NCBI GenBank assembly: GCA_958295495.1
Contig: OY282352.1
Location: 186,001 to 250,000 of the forward strand
Length of the DNA stretch: 64,000 nucleotides
DNA from: an uncultured Latescibacterota bacterium
GTDB taxonomy: Bacteria > Latescibacterota > UBA2968 > UBA8231
Reading direction: 5' to 3'
Within the stretch, counting starts at the first letter, position 1, and each line of letters opens with the position of its first letter. Under the pieces are notes generated by a model. That model searched no databases, was not told where the DNA came from, and saw nothing but the letters and a program-made list of their open reading frames with translations. The position numbers and the translations under genes are program-made. Shown here in pieces: positions 17,580-27,700 of this stretch.

Positions 17580-20500
17580 CTACAAATACCCAAACAACAC
17601 TGTAAAATAAGACTTCCACCGCCCTCGATCTTTCACCTCGTCAATCCCATAAGCCACATCTACCTGCACCCGCGTCGGCACGCTGTAATAGGAAATCAAG
17701 TCCCAGCGCAACTGCCCCCCCACATCCCGCAGCGGACCATCGCGTCCATACCGTTCGTTCCACTCGCCAATCGTCCGATCCCAAGCCTTGCCCATGCTGG
17801 CGTACACCGCGCCATACACTTTATCGAAATACACCTGCGCAACGCGCTTGCCCATATCCGGCAGCAGGGGAAAGCGCAGCGTCGCCGTGCCCATCAAAGC
17901 CTTGCGCCCCTCAATGCTGTAAAAAGTATAGCCCTTCATAAAATTGAGACCGCCGAGGCGGTAGTCGAAGAAATCGCCGACCCGCGTCGTGTCGTCCACC
18001 GCGTCGTTGTCGATCCAGCCGCCGTACAGCCGCAGACCCAAGCGAGTATTGCCGGGCAGGCCCATGTACTCCTTCCAATCGAGCGTGAATTGGTTGTAAA
18101 AGAGCTTGATGTAGTTCTCGTCGATAAAAGACGCCTGCTCGTTAAAGCCGTCCATAAAATAGTTGAACATCCGGTCGTAGCGCGCGTAGAGCTGGCGGCC
18201 CATAGGGCTTATATCGCGGTCCCGCCGCCGCGCAATCAGCTCCATCCGATAAGTCAGCCCCAAGCCAAAGCCATTGAGATAGGTATAACCAAAGGGCCTT
18301 TGCCGCTGGCGCTCAAAGCCGAGGCCGCCGTCTCGGCGCGGGACAAAAGCCTCCCATTGGACGCTGGCATCGTAGCGTTCGTACGTGGCCGAAGCCGTCA
18401 ATTCCCCATGGCGACCCAATTTGCCGCGCATCCCTGCATTGAGCTGGCTCAAGTTGTAGTTGACGGCGTTGACAATGCCCGCCCGCGCCTTTGAGCTATC
18501 GCCGCGAGCCGAGTGCCGGCGCTGGTTAAATAGCTCTAAAAAGAAGGTGGGGCGGAATCCCTTGAACTCGTATATGGCGAACAGTTCGCGGTCGGCATTG
18601 GCCGGCGCGATGGCACCCCCGACGAATACGCTCTGGCGGTTGAGCACATCGCCAGCATTGAGGTACGCGCCCGCCTTGAAATTTCCCTCGTCCATCAACA
18701 GCCTCGGTAGGATCCCGGTCTTGAGGAAGTCAATGCCATAAGCTTGGGGCGCGTCTGGCAAAGTCGGAGCAGGAGTTCCGGGCCAATCCAGCGGCGTGTC
18801 TTGGGAAAACCACGCCTCTTCAGCCGCAACCGGCGTCCCCTCGTCCTGCAGCCGGCGGATCTCAAAGCCGGCCGCCGTATAAGCCGCAAAGACGACCTCG
18901 CCCTCCGGGCCGACCGATGGGTTGAAAGCGCCGCCGATGGTGTTGGTTAGCTGCCGCAGCGCGAGCGTTTCCAAGTTTAGGGCATAGATATTGAAAATGC
19001 CGCTGAAATCCGACGCAAAGACGATCTCCTCGCCGTCCGCGCTCCAGACGGGGTCGCGATCCGTGCCGGGCGTGGCAATGGCAAGGTCGAATGCCTCTTC
19101 GGCGAGCAGGGCCGTTGCCACATCGCCCCCCGCGTCTAATTCCACCACGACAATGTCGCGCTGTCCCTCGTGCGCGATCGCAAACGCCAGCTTGCGTCCG
19201 TCCGGCGAAAAGCGCGGCGTGTAGAGCTGGGTTCCGTCCGCGAAATGGGTTAGATAGCGCAGCTTTGTGCCGTCGGCCCGCATCATGGCCAAGTTGTTGC
19301 TGGTGCCCTTGTTTTGCACGAAGGCGATCTGCTCGCCATCGGGCGAATAGGTCGGGTACATAGCGCGCAGCCCGCGCGTTAGCCGCTTGACGCGCGGCGT
19401 CTCCGGCGCGGTGCCGCTGACCATGGCTGGCACCAACCACAGCATATTGCGCCAAAAACTAGGGCCGGCCGCAGCGGAATCCCACTCGTAGATATCGGCC
19501 TGCCGCGAACCGTATTTGTCCGCCCGGTCGATGCGCGAAAAGAGCAGCTTGCGCCCGTCCGGCGACCAATCCACGGTCGAAGCCGCCGCCGGGAAGGCCG
19601 CGATTTCTTCCTCGCCAGTAGCGAGGTCGCGCACGATCAAGCCGTGCGGGTAGTGATGCCGCTTGCGCGTTGATAGATACGCCAACTTCTCGCCGTTGGG
19701 CGCGATCCGCGGCCGCAGATTGGAAAAGCCGACATCCGCGATTGGCTCGCCCTCGCGCAGCGGCCCCAAGGCCGCTATCTGCGCCCGATAGCCCTGCCGC
19801 AGGGACTCAATCCACTCGCCGTACAGCTCGTCCGCGCTCTTGCCCAAGACCTTTTTGCACGTCCCGTCCATGGCGAGTGTGTGCCACTGGGACGAGGCCC
19901 GGTACAGCGCGGCGATTTTTTCTTCGCCGTACGTCTCGGCGATGTAGCGCACCAAGCCAAAGCCGTGATCGTACACGTATTCGTTGCCAAAGCCCTGCTT
20001 GCCAAAGACGCCCATCCGGTCGAAGGATAGCTGCTCGTCCGCCAGCACCAAGGAGCGGAGCACCATGTCGCGGTTGGCATCCCAGCGGTCGTGCCCCGTA
20101 GCCGCAGTCCCGTACTGGGCCGCACCCTCGGCCAGCCACATGGGCACCACCGTGCCCATCACCGGATGGGAAGCAATGACATCGGGATAGCCAATGAGAA
20201 TGTCCGGTCGGTTCTTTTCCCGCTGATAGCCAAAGTACTGCAAGTAGAGCGCCGGGACGCGCTGCACACCTTTGCGCGCAGCACCCAGCGAAACGATGTG
20301 GGCAAATTCGTGGGTTATTACGTTGCGCAGCCAGTCTGAACTACCGCGCAAGTCAAAGTCGTGGTCCAGCGACGTGGCCCAAATCTCAATGGTGTCTTGA
20401 TAGAAAAAAGCCGCGCCATTGGCGTAATCGTCGTGGTCTTTGAGCACGATCCGCACGCGCCCGTCGGGCGCGTACCCATACAGCTCGGTAATGGGCGCGT

Positions 20501-20696
20501 ACGCAGCTTCGGCAATGCGCGCCGCCCGCGCCGCGGCCCCGGCCAGCCCCTCGTGGTAGAAGATGCGGAAGTGCTCGGTCTCCACCACCTGCCACGCCAG
20601 CTCCGGGTGGTTTTGGGCGAGGGACGCGCTCGTCCCGCCGAGCAGCAGACAAAACGCGCACAGGCCAACCAGCAGCGGGGTCGTCAGTTTCCCCAT
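17580..20696 (-). CDS. Secreted peptidase / TolB-propeller / outer-membrane barrel protein
   Basis: The 1,038-residue protein has a signal peptide (MGKLTTPLLVGLCAFCLL) preceded by GGAGGAGG. Residues ~40-330 form a peptidase-MA-like domain with zinc motif HEFAHIV and a downstream WLAEGAAQY glutamate. Residues ~340-650 hold repeated PD40 blades (YSPDGEQIAF, FSPDGRKLAF, WSADGEEIVF), a TolB-like beta-propeller. The C-terminal third is rich in alternating aromatic strands (FMKGYTFYSIEGRK...FTVLFGYL), as in Omp85/surface-antigen barrels. It probably sits in the outer membrane. The 5' leader and signal peptide are nearly copied at the porV-like gene (23597-24649). Confidence 0.8.
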   Translation of the reverse strand: MGKLTTPLLVGLCAFCLLLGGTSASLAQNHPELAWQVVETEHFRIFYHEGLAGAAARAARIAEAAYAPITELYGYAPDGRVRIVLKDHDDYANGAAFFYQDTIEIWATSLDHDFDLRGSSDWLRNVITHEFAHIVSLGAARKGVQRVPALYLQYFGYQREKNRPDILIGYPDVIASHPVMGTVVPMWLAEGAAQYGTAATGHDRWDANRDMVLRSLVLADEQLSFDRMGVFGKQGFGNEYVYDHGFGLVRYIAETYGEEKIAALYRASSQWHTLAMDGTCKKVLGKSADELYGEWIESLRQGYRAQIAALGPLREGEPIADVGFSNLRPRIAPNGEKLAYLSTRKRHHYPHGLIVRDLATGEEEIAAFPAAASTVDWSPDGRKLLFSRIDRADKYGSRQADIYEWDSAAAGPSFWRNMLWLVPAMVSGTAPETPRVKRLTRGLRAMYPTYSPDGEQIAFVQNKGTSNNLAMMRADGTKLRYLTHFADGTQLYTPRFSPDGRKLAFAIAHEGQRDIVVVELDAGGDVATALLAEEAFDLAIATPGTDRDPVWSADGEEIVFASDFSGIFNIYALNLETLALRQLTNTIGGAFNPSVGPEGEVVFAAYTAAGFEIRRLQDEGTPVAAEEAWFSQDTPLDWPGTPAPTLPDAPQAYGIDFLKTGILPRLLMDEGNFKAGAYLNAGDVLNRQSVFVGGAIAPANADRELFAIYEFKGFRPTFFLELFNQRRHSARGDSSKARAGIVNAVNYNLSQLNAGMRGKLGRHGELTASATYERYDASVQWEAFVPRRDGGLGFERQRQRPFGYTYLNGFGLGLTYRMELIARRRDRDISPMGRQLYARYDRMFNYFMDGFNEQASFIDENYIKLFYNQFTLDWKEYMGLPGNTRLGLRLYGGWIDNDAVDDTTRVGDFFDYRLGGLNFMKGYTFYSIEGRKALMGTATLRFPLLPDMGKRVAQVYFDKVYGAVYASMGKAWDRTIGEWNERYGRDGPLRDVGGQLRWDLISYYSVPTRVQVDVAYGIDEVKDRGRWKSYFTVLFGYL

Positions 20697-20736
20697 AGAA
20701 GAGTCCTCCTCCAGCTCAAAATAAAATGAGGCCTTT

Positions 20737-20787
20737 AGTACTAAGGCGATCTCACTGCTGCAAAGGCACTCCTCTCGCAATGCTCAC
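20737..20787 (-). repeat. 51-bp leader repeat, copy 1
   Basis: This segment upstream of the peptidase-propeller gene matches 24700-24750 at 50 of 51 bases. Both copies lie 40-50 nt upstream of the start of a secreted or outer-membrane gene on the minus strand and reach the stop codon region of the preceding gene. It could be a shared 5' UTR regulatory element or the edge of an old gene duplication. Confidence 0.85.
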
Positions 20788-20790
20788 CCC

Positions 20791-23532
20791 TCACTGACTC
20801 ACCGCCATTTTGACCACGGCTTCTCCGCGCCGCCCGTCGTCGCCGTGCGCGATCAAGCGGCATAGATACAGGCCGCTCGCATAGCCTTCCACCGACCAAG
20901 CAATTTCGCGCTCACCGGCTTCGAGGCCGGGGCTGCGGTGCTGCCCAACGCGCCCGCCCAACGCATCAAACACCTCCAATTCAATGCGTCCGGCCGCGCT
21001 CAGCGCAAAGCGCAAATGTGCCTCCTCGCCCGGGCCGACTGGATTGGGATAGCAATAGACCCGGCCTAGCAAGGCCGCCTCGGGCCGTACAGCGGGCCGG
21101 CCAGCCGCCAGCGCGGTCCGCGACCCAGCCGCATCGGCACCGGCCTGCGGCCAATGGGCCGGCCCTCCGGCGTAGTGTGCCGCCACCTTCAGCAGATCCC
21201 ACGCGTTGGCGGCCTCGCCATCCAAGGCCGCCAACGCCAAGCGGCCATCGCCGTCTAAGTTGACTACCACCGGCGACGCCGTCGGGGGGGCGGCCATCAG
21301 CAGGGGGAAGCCCGGCAAGAGCCGCCCATCGTCTTCCACCCCGAAAATTCCGCTGTGGCCGGCGACGAATATCTCCTGCTTGCCGTCGGCATCCACGTCG
21401 CAAAGCACCGGCTCGAAGACGAGCTCGCCGACCTCGGCAAAGCGCGGCAGGGCAACGGGAAAGTTGGCTTGGCGCAATCCGTCGGCCCGCAGGGCGTGTA
21501 TCGCTCCACCCCGCGCAAGCAAAACCACCTCCACTAGGCCATCGCCATCCAAATCGCCCAAGACCGGCGGCGCGGCCAGCGAATCGCCCAACTCGACGAC
21601 ATGCGCTCCGATCGCGACCTGTCCTCCGGCAGAAGCCAAGACCCGCTCGACTTGGCCATCGCCGTCCAAATCGCCCACCGCCGGGGGCAACGAGGCCACA
21701 GCCGGCGGCGGCCTTTGCTCTTTTAACTCGCCGCTTATGGCATCTACCACGTAGATTTGTTCCGCTCCGGCGAGCAACAGCGCGGCCTCCGCGCCCGCCC
21801 TGAACACCGCGTCCAACGGCACCGCGTCCAGTGCGAGCCGCCACCGCGGTTGGTCGGCCCCGGCGTCCCACGCGCTGATCTCTACGTCGCGCCGCACAAA
21901 AACCTCGGGCCGGCCATCGCCATCGCCATCGCCAGCAGCCAGCAGCCGCGCCCCTAGTACTCGCCACGATGCCACGCCGTTGCCGGTTGCATAGCCGACC
22001 CCACCCCCGGCTTCAAAGAGCAACTCTTCTACTCCGTCGCCGTCCAAATCCACGGCTTGCAGCCGGCCGTCGCCCGGCAAATCCTGCGGCCAGCCCGGGC
22101 GGGTGCGCCCAAAGCGTATGGCCACCTGCATGGTATCGCCGGGTGCGGAAAGCACTTCAATCTCAATGCCAGTCTCCCACTCCCGATTGCTGCGCGAGTC
22201 GGGTCGAGTCGCCGGGCCGAACAGCGTTTGTCCGCCGACAAAGAACGGATCGTCGGGCCAGCCCTCGAATTGCAACTCCCACGCAAGACGCGGATCGCCA
22301 ATGTCGCGGTACCCGTCGGCCTCTTCCAAGGCAATCCCCTGCCAATGGGCCTGATTGTTCGCGGCATTGGGATCCGCCGCGCGCGCCATTACGCCCTCGT
22401 CTATGTGCCATATTAGCACCCCCGACCCCGGGACAAACGCATCGTATTCCTCGAGCTCCACCCACACGCCCTCTTCTATGGTGACCTGATCCGGGTCGGT
22501 CCACACCTTCTCTTCGTCTTCGCCCTCCACGACGCCGCGCTGCCCGCGCTGCTGCCTATTCTCCAGCAAGAAGTATTCGCGCGCATCAATGGGTATGCGC
22601 ACGGCCTTGGGAAGGTCGCCGCTGCGATCGGTGGCTAGCAGCGATAGTACGGTATCGCGCTGCACCACTACCGGCTCGATCCACCCGAGCTGTATCTTGC
22701 TCCACGCCATGGGATGCGGCGGCGCGAAACCTCTCACCCACGCGAGGCTATCCGTCCATACATAACCCCAAGCGTTGGCCCCCACGTCCATCAGGCTCCA
22801 GTTTCCTAGGGCCGGCCGGCCGGCGACGAAATTGGACAGCCCAGGCAGGCCCAACTGGTGGCCAAAGAACTTGGCTAGCAAGCCATTGAGGCCGACCCGG
22901 CCATTGAGGCTAGGCGACTCCGGCAGGATCCACGCCTGATCGATCTCCGCGCCGCCCACAGTCAGCGGCCCCCCGTTAAAGTGCGTAAAATCGCCCTCGG
23001 ATAGGAAGACCGAGCGGATGTCGTTCAGCTCGCCGGTCTCGTAGCCAACTCCGGCGTGGAACACGAGGAAGCTGTTGAACTCGTCCAAGCGCGGGCCGTC
23101 GGAATCGGCCAGCGCGGCATGAAGGGCATCGCGCACCAGCTCAATCCACTTCGCACCGATTTCCTCAGTCGTGCGGCCGTTGCCGTAGTGGAGCATGGGT
23201 TGGGGAAGTGTGTACGCCTGTGGCGCGGCGCGGGGGAACACCGCGGCCGAAATCGCCACCCGACCTGCGGAAACGACCTCGTAATAGCGCGCCAGTGCGG
23301 TCAAATGCCGCTCGAAGTAAGCGCGGTCGTGCGGCGGCAGGTCGTATGGAAGCGCGTACTCCTCAGCCGCTTCCTCTGCCGAGCGCAAGTCAAAGGCCCC
23401 GACGCCAGTCGTCGTCAGCTCGTCGGGACTCTCGTGCGGAAAATCCACGCGCAAGGCCAAAATTCGCCACTTGGCCGCGGCCGCGGTGGGCGCTGACAAC
23501 AGCAGTGAGAAGCAGAAACCTAAGAGGAGCAA
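20791..23532 (-). CDS. M6-like secreted protein with FG-GAP repeats; zinc site lost
   Basis: About 913 residues. Signal peptide LLLGFCFSLLLSAPTAAAA, then an immune-inhibitor-A/M6-like domain (~20-480). Where M6 enzymes carry HELGH.LGLPDLY this protein has KFFGHQLGLPGLS (around 22840-22885), so the first His and the catalytic Glu are missing. Later DLDGDGVEELLF and three or four similar blocks are FG-GAP/VCBS calcium-binding repeats. The C-terminus (YCYPNP...FDALGGRV...SGLYLCRL) is a FlgD-like/T9SS-type sorting domain. Start codon is TTG at 23532 without a clear ribosome binding site, so the exact N-terminus is uncertain. Probably a surface binding protein rather than a protease. Confidence 0.75.
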   Translation of the reverse strand: MLLLGFCFSLLLSAPTAAAAKWRILALRVDFPHESPDELTTTGVGAFDLRSAEEAAEEYALPYDLPPHDRAYFERHLTALARYYEVVSAGRVAISAAVFPRAAPQAYTLPQPMLHYGNGRTTEEIGAKWIELVRDALHAALADSDGPRLDEFNSFLVFHAGVGYETGELNDIRSVFLSEGDFTHFNGGPLTVGGAEIDQAWILPESPSLNGRVGLNGLLAKFFGHQLGLPGLSNFVAGRPALGNWSLMDVGANAWGYVWTDSLAWVRGFAPPHPMAWSKIQLGWIEPVVVQRDTVLSLLATDRSGDLPKAVRIPIDAREYFLLENRQQRGQRGVVEGEDEEKVWTDPDQVTIEEGVWVELEEYDAFVPGSGVLIWHIDEGVMARAADPNAANNQAHWQGIALEEADGYRDIGDPRLAWELQFEGWPDDPFFVGGQTLFGPATRPDSRSNREWETGIEIEVLSAPGDTMQVAIRFGRTRPGWPQDLPGDGRLQAVDLDGDGVEELLFEAGGGVGYATGNGVASWRVLGARLLAAGDGDGDGRPEVFVRRDVEISAWDAGADQPRWRLALDAVPLDAVFRAGAEAALLLAGAEQIYVVDAISGELKEQRPPPAVASLPPAVGDLDGDGQVERVLASAGGQVAIGAHVVELGDSLAAPPVLGDLDGDGLVEVVLLARGGAIHALRADGLRQANFPVALPRFAEVGELVFEPVLCDVDADGKQEIFVAGHSGIFGVEDDGRLLPGFPLLMAAPPTASPVVVNLDGDGRLALAALDGEAANAWDLLKVAAHYAGGPAHWPQAGADAAGSRTALAAGRPAVRPEAALLGRVYCYPNPVGPGEEAHLRFALSAAGRIELEVFDALGGRVGQHRSPGLEAGEREIAWSVEGYASGLYLCRLIAHGDDGRRGEAVVKMAVSQ

Positions 23533-23596
23533 AGGGGCTAAATCGCCGCGGTGCCGCGCGGCGCGGCAACAAAACCAGCGTCCGATTGGAACACCC

Positions 23597-24649
23597 TCAG
23601 AAAATGATGTTCAGGGAAATTGGCGTATTGTCTCCCACCACCGTGCCCTCGCTACCGATTATATACGCCACGTCAAACTGGAAGCGATTGTATTTTAGGC
23701 CGACGCCAAAGGTCTTGGTACTCACCTCGCCATCGCGATCGTACGAAAGACCGGCTCGCAACGCGATAAACGCCTCGCCTTCGCGTGCGGAAAGCCCGTA
23801 TTGGTATTCGCCGCCCACGTGCAGATCCATCTCCTTGAACTCGTTGCTTAAACCCTCGTCGGCCCACGCCTTGGCCAAGTTGCTGACAAAAGACCCATCG
23901 GCGATCAAGGGCTTGTACAGATCAAACGAGAGCAGCAAATCGTTGTACTGGGTATCCATCACGTCGTAGGCCACCCCAACGACGATGTGCTGGGGCAGTG
24001 GATCGGCCTGTTCGGCGTCGATATAGGCGATCTTGGGGCCTAGGTTGCGCAGGGCCGCGCCAAAGCTGAGGCTGGCGGCGGGCTTCCACAAAAATCCCAG
24101 ATCCGCGGCAAAGCTGTTGCCCACGCCCCGGCCCCGCTCAATGCCAGCCCCCGCATCGGCCAAGTTGCTGCGAATGAACTTCAAGCCGATGCCAGCGGCC
24201 GTATTGTCGCCGATATGCGCCCCGTAGGCCGCAGACATAGCCACGTCATAGCTGCGGAAAGTGCCTTGTTGGTTGCCGCGCTCGTCCGTGCGGAGCTGCT
24301 CGCCTAGGTTTAGCAGCGCGACGTTGAAGCCGAAGTTGCCCCACCCCTCCACGGGCGTGGAATAGGCCAAAAACTCGTAGGATAAGTCGTCAACCAGCTT
24401 AGGCAGCCACGCGGTGTGGGTGAAGTGCATGTTCCTTTTTTGCTGCCCGACAAGCGCGGCTGGGTTGAAGTAGCTAGCCGTGGCGTCGTCGGCCACCGCC
24501 ACGTACGATTCGCCCATGGCAATGGCGCGGGAACCCGGATTGATCAACAAAAAAAGCGGCGCACTTCGGCTCTCGGGCGTGGCCCGGACCCCGGCCGGCA
24601 ATGCGCCGACGCAAAGGCCAGCCAGCAGCAGGGTCGTCAGTTTTCTCAT
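23597..24649 (-). CDS. porV: PorV/PorQ-family outer-membrane protein
   Basis: The 350-residue protein has a signal peptide (MRKLTTLLLAGLCVGALPAG) and the PorV/PorQ opening INPGSRAIAMGESYVAVADD...YFNPAAL, typical of FadL-like barrels. In type IX secretion, PorV shuttles cargo from the translocon to the PorU attachment complex. Its gene lies directly downstream of the porU-like gene, as in Bacteroidota. GGAGGA precedes the start. The barrel ends in a hydrophobic C-terminal strand (SLNIIF). The symbol is by family similarity. Confidence 0.78.
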   Translation of the reverse strand: MRKLTTLLLAGLCVGALPAGVRATPESRSAPLFLLINPGSRAIAMGESYVAVADDATASYFNPAALVGQQKRNMHFTHTAWLPKLVDDLSYEFLAYSTPVEGWGNFGFNVALLNLGEQLRTDERGNQQGTFRSYDVAMSAAYGAHIGDNTAAGIGLKFIRSNLADAGAGIERGRGVGNSFAADLGFLWKPAASLSFGAALRNLGPKIAYIDAEQADPLPQHIVVGVAYDVMDTQYNDLLLSFDLYKPLIADGSFVSNLAKAWADEGLSNEFKEMDLHVGGEYQYGLSAREGEAFIALRAGLSYDRDGEVSTKTFGVGLKYNRFQFDVAYIIGSEGTVVGDNTPISLNIIF

Positions 24650-24699
24650 AGCGGAGTCCTCCTCAGCTAAGAATAAAGATATAAAAGTGATGCCTCCTA

Positions 24700-24750
24700 A
24701 GTACTAAGGCGATCTCACTGCTGCAAAGGCACTCCTCTCGCAATACTCAC
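24700..24750 (-). repeat. 51-bp leader repeat, copy 2
   Basis: This is the second copy of the leader segment at 20737-20787, with one mismatch. It lies between the porU-like stop (24747) and the porV-like start (24649). Similarity resumes at the ribosome binding site and signal-peptide codons, so the duplicated unit is a leader plus export-signal cassette. Confidence 0.85.
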
Positions 24751-27700
24751 TTGGCGACCTGCAAGACGGCGCGGCGCGCGACCGCAGCACCACTTTCCCG
24801 CTCGGCCTCTATCCGATAAATATACGCACCGTTGGCCAAGCCCGTCGGCGGCGTCCAAGACACTTGGTTGTAGCCGGCGTGCGTTTGTCCGTCTAGCTGG
24901 TCTATCAGCCGACCGACCAGCGAAAAGACCTCTATCTGCACAGCGCGCATGTCGTCTTCTAGCTCGTATGTAAAGTAGCCGCTATCGCGCATGGGGTTCG
25001 GGTAAAACAAGACATTGGCAAGGCCGGCGGCGGCGTCCCCGACCGAAACCGACATCGTCGCCCGCGACGAGTTGTTGAAGTTGTCCCAGACCTTCAGGCG
25101 GATCTCGTGTTGGCCCGCTTCCAACTCGGGCAGGGGAAATTCAATGATCCCCTGTCGATAGTCCCCACCCTGCGCGCTGTAAAGCTCCGTCAAGGTGAAG
25201 AGCTCGTCGTCGATGGCCAGCTCGATTTCGTGCCCAGTCTCACCAGTGATGTTGATGCCGCTGGGATCTGCAATCGAGGCCAACAACACCGTCTGCTGCG
25301 GAATCGTGCTGCCTTTGGCTCCCTCGAAGCGCAGGGAAATTTCCGGCCCTTCCACGTCTGCTTCCACGCCTGCGGCCGTGCCCGCCAGCACCAGTCCGTC
25401 GGCCGCGCCAAAGGCCGCCGGACTGTCATCGCTCCAGACGTAGGCACTGATGCGACCGTTCTTTCCCCCATAGGTAATATCTTTAGGGACCCTAAACGCG
25501 GCACTGAAGCGGCCCGCAGCTACTAAAAAACGGCCGCGAAAGATGGGGGCACCGGTCTGCTGGTAGGTAAAACCCTCCAATTCACTCTCTTCGCTCGAAT
25601 CAAACGCCTGCAACCACACTTGGCCCTCATAGGCGGTGGCCGGCGCACCAGCCGAGTCGAGAACTTGGCCGGCGAGGGCCACTTCGCCTAGGGCGTGGAG
25701 CGAGTCGGCCACGTCGATTTGCACCTGAAAGCGCGGCATGGCCAAGCGCGTGGCCGGGTCGCCGAAGAGCGAGTAGCGCTGAATGTTGCGGAATGTTTTG
25801 GCACCTGTGGGGCCATACTGCGGCAGCAGCAATTGCTTGGCCTCGGCGAGGGCCAGCCCAATCGGCACGTGCTTCCGCCCGGTGTGGAACATCTGCTGAT
25901 AAAACTGGTTGGCCAACTGGACATTGGTGGAGTGATATCCCACCCGGGTCGCGCAAATCATGCCGATTACGCCCCCATCTTCCTTTTGCAAGAGTGCCTC
26001 GGGCATGGAGATGCGTACGGGATCGTCGAACACCCCAACTTGACTCGCAGCCGTGAAAAACAAGGGCAGGCGACCACCGTTTTTGAGCTTGTCCAAATCG
26101 CGGGAAAGCAAGAACATGCTCTCGTGGGCCAAGCGGTCGAAGCTGCCATGCCCCAAATAGGTCAAAATGAGTGCGCCCTTGTTGAAGAGCCGGATGAATT
26201 CGTCCCGCGCTCGCGGTTTCTCCCGCCCCTCTAGGGGAAATTGGGCGGTGTAGAGCTTGATCAAATCCAACGTCTCGGGCAGGATGTGCCGGGCCATGTA
26301 TTCGCTGTCAAAGAGGAAGAACGACTCGACCCTGTCTGGATTGTCTCGATTGAGCAAATCGTCCGAGACCAACGCCAGTCGGCTCTGCCAAGGCCCCAAT
26401 TCGGGGGCGCGGTCGTAGGCGATGATTTTGTCGATGAGCGCGTCGGCTTCGGCCGCGGTCTGCACGGTCAGCCGACCAATGGCCATGTCGGGAAACAAAT
26501 CGTCCCCCACCACACGCGTGTACCACTCGTCGTACGTGCTGTCGCCATCTTGGAAGGGTGGAATCCAATTGCCCTGACTGAGAGCCGAGTTGTTCTTGTA
26601 ATCGTACGAGCCGTCGCCGAGCAAGGCCACAAATAGGGGCGCGGGATCCCAGTGCTCGGCCGCATAGGCGAGAAAATTGCGGATCGCCGCCGGGTCCAAA
26701 AGTCCGCCGGAAAATTCGTCGTAGATGTCTTGTACGTCGATGGCGGCCGTCCGCAGGGGTGGGCCGAAGCGGTCGTCTTCAGCCCGCCATTGTGCCAAAC
26801 GCTCGGCCGCGGCGCGGAAATCGCGGTGGTACATCACCACCCAATCGGCCCCCCCAACCCCGGTCGTCAAACTGCCGGGCAAATCGAGCTCGATCCGCAC
26901 CGGTCGCTTCCAAGTCGCCGGGCCACCAACTGCGTACTGACGCGGCACATCCCCGGGCCGATCCTGAAAAATTACCGTTCCGGCTCGTCCGTCGTACGCA
27001 AAGTCTAAGACCTCGGCCAAGCCCGCAGAGACCTCGAAGATACGCGGTCGCTCGTCGGCAAAACCAGCGAGGCGAAATTGGGTGGTGCCCGTCAGGGGAT
27101 AGGTGAAGAGCAGCTCGCCGCGCTCGGCGACAAAGCCGCGGCTGTACTCCACCTCGTACCAGTCGAAGCGGGACGGATTGCCGTTGGTGTGAAAGAGCCC
27201 CAAGTGGTTCAGCCCCTCCTGCGCCCCCATCGCCGCCCACAGCGTATCGGATGCAAAGCGCTTCTTGGTTGCAAAAGCCACCGTTCCGATGCTCTCTTCG
27301 TTCCAGCGCACCTCAAATCGCGGCCGCATCTCGGGCACCCCAATAAAGCCCAAGCGCACGGCCACCGGCTCGGGTGCGGCCTGCCGCACCACCACCGGGA
27401 AATTGCGCGCATTGCCGCGAAAGTCCTCCCAGTACCAAGTGTAGCCGGATTTGATGCCTACGAGCTGGTTGAGCACAAACTGCTCGGCTTCCTCGTGGAT
27501 TCGCACCCGATAGCTCGTGGGCTGCTGCGGGTCGGACGCGGCTAGAGCACCGCTCCTTTGCTCGGCCCGCCGCCCCTCGCCCCCGCCGCCAAAACCCAGC
27601 CAGTACGCGTTCTCGTGCGTGTAGAGATTGTGCCGATATTGAAATGAGCGGCTAGCGCGCGCGTATTCCCAGCGGCTAACCGACTCGGCCCCAAACAAGA

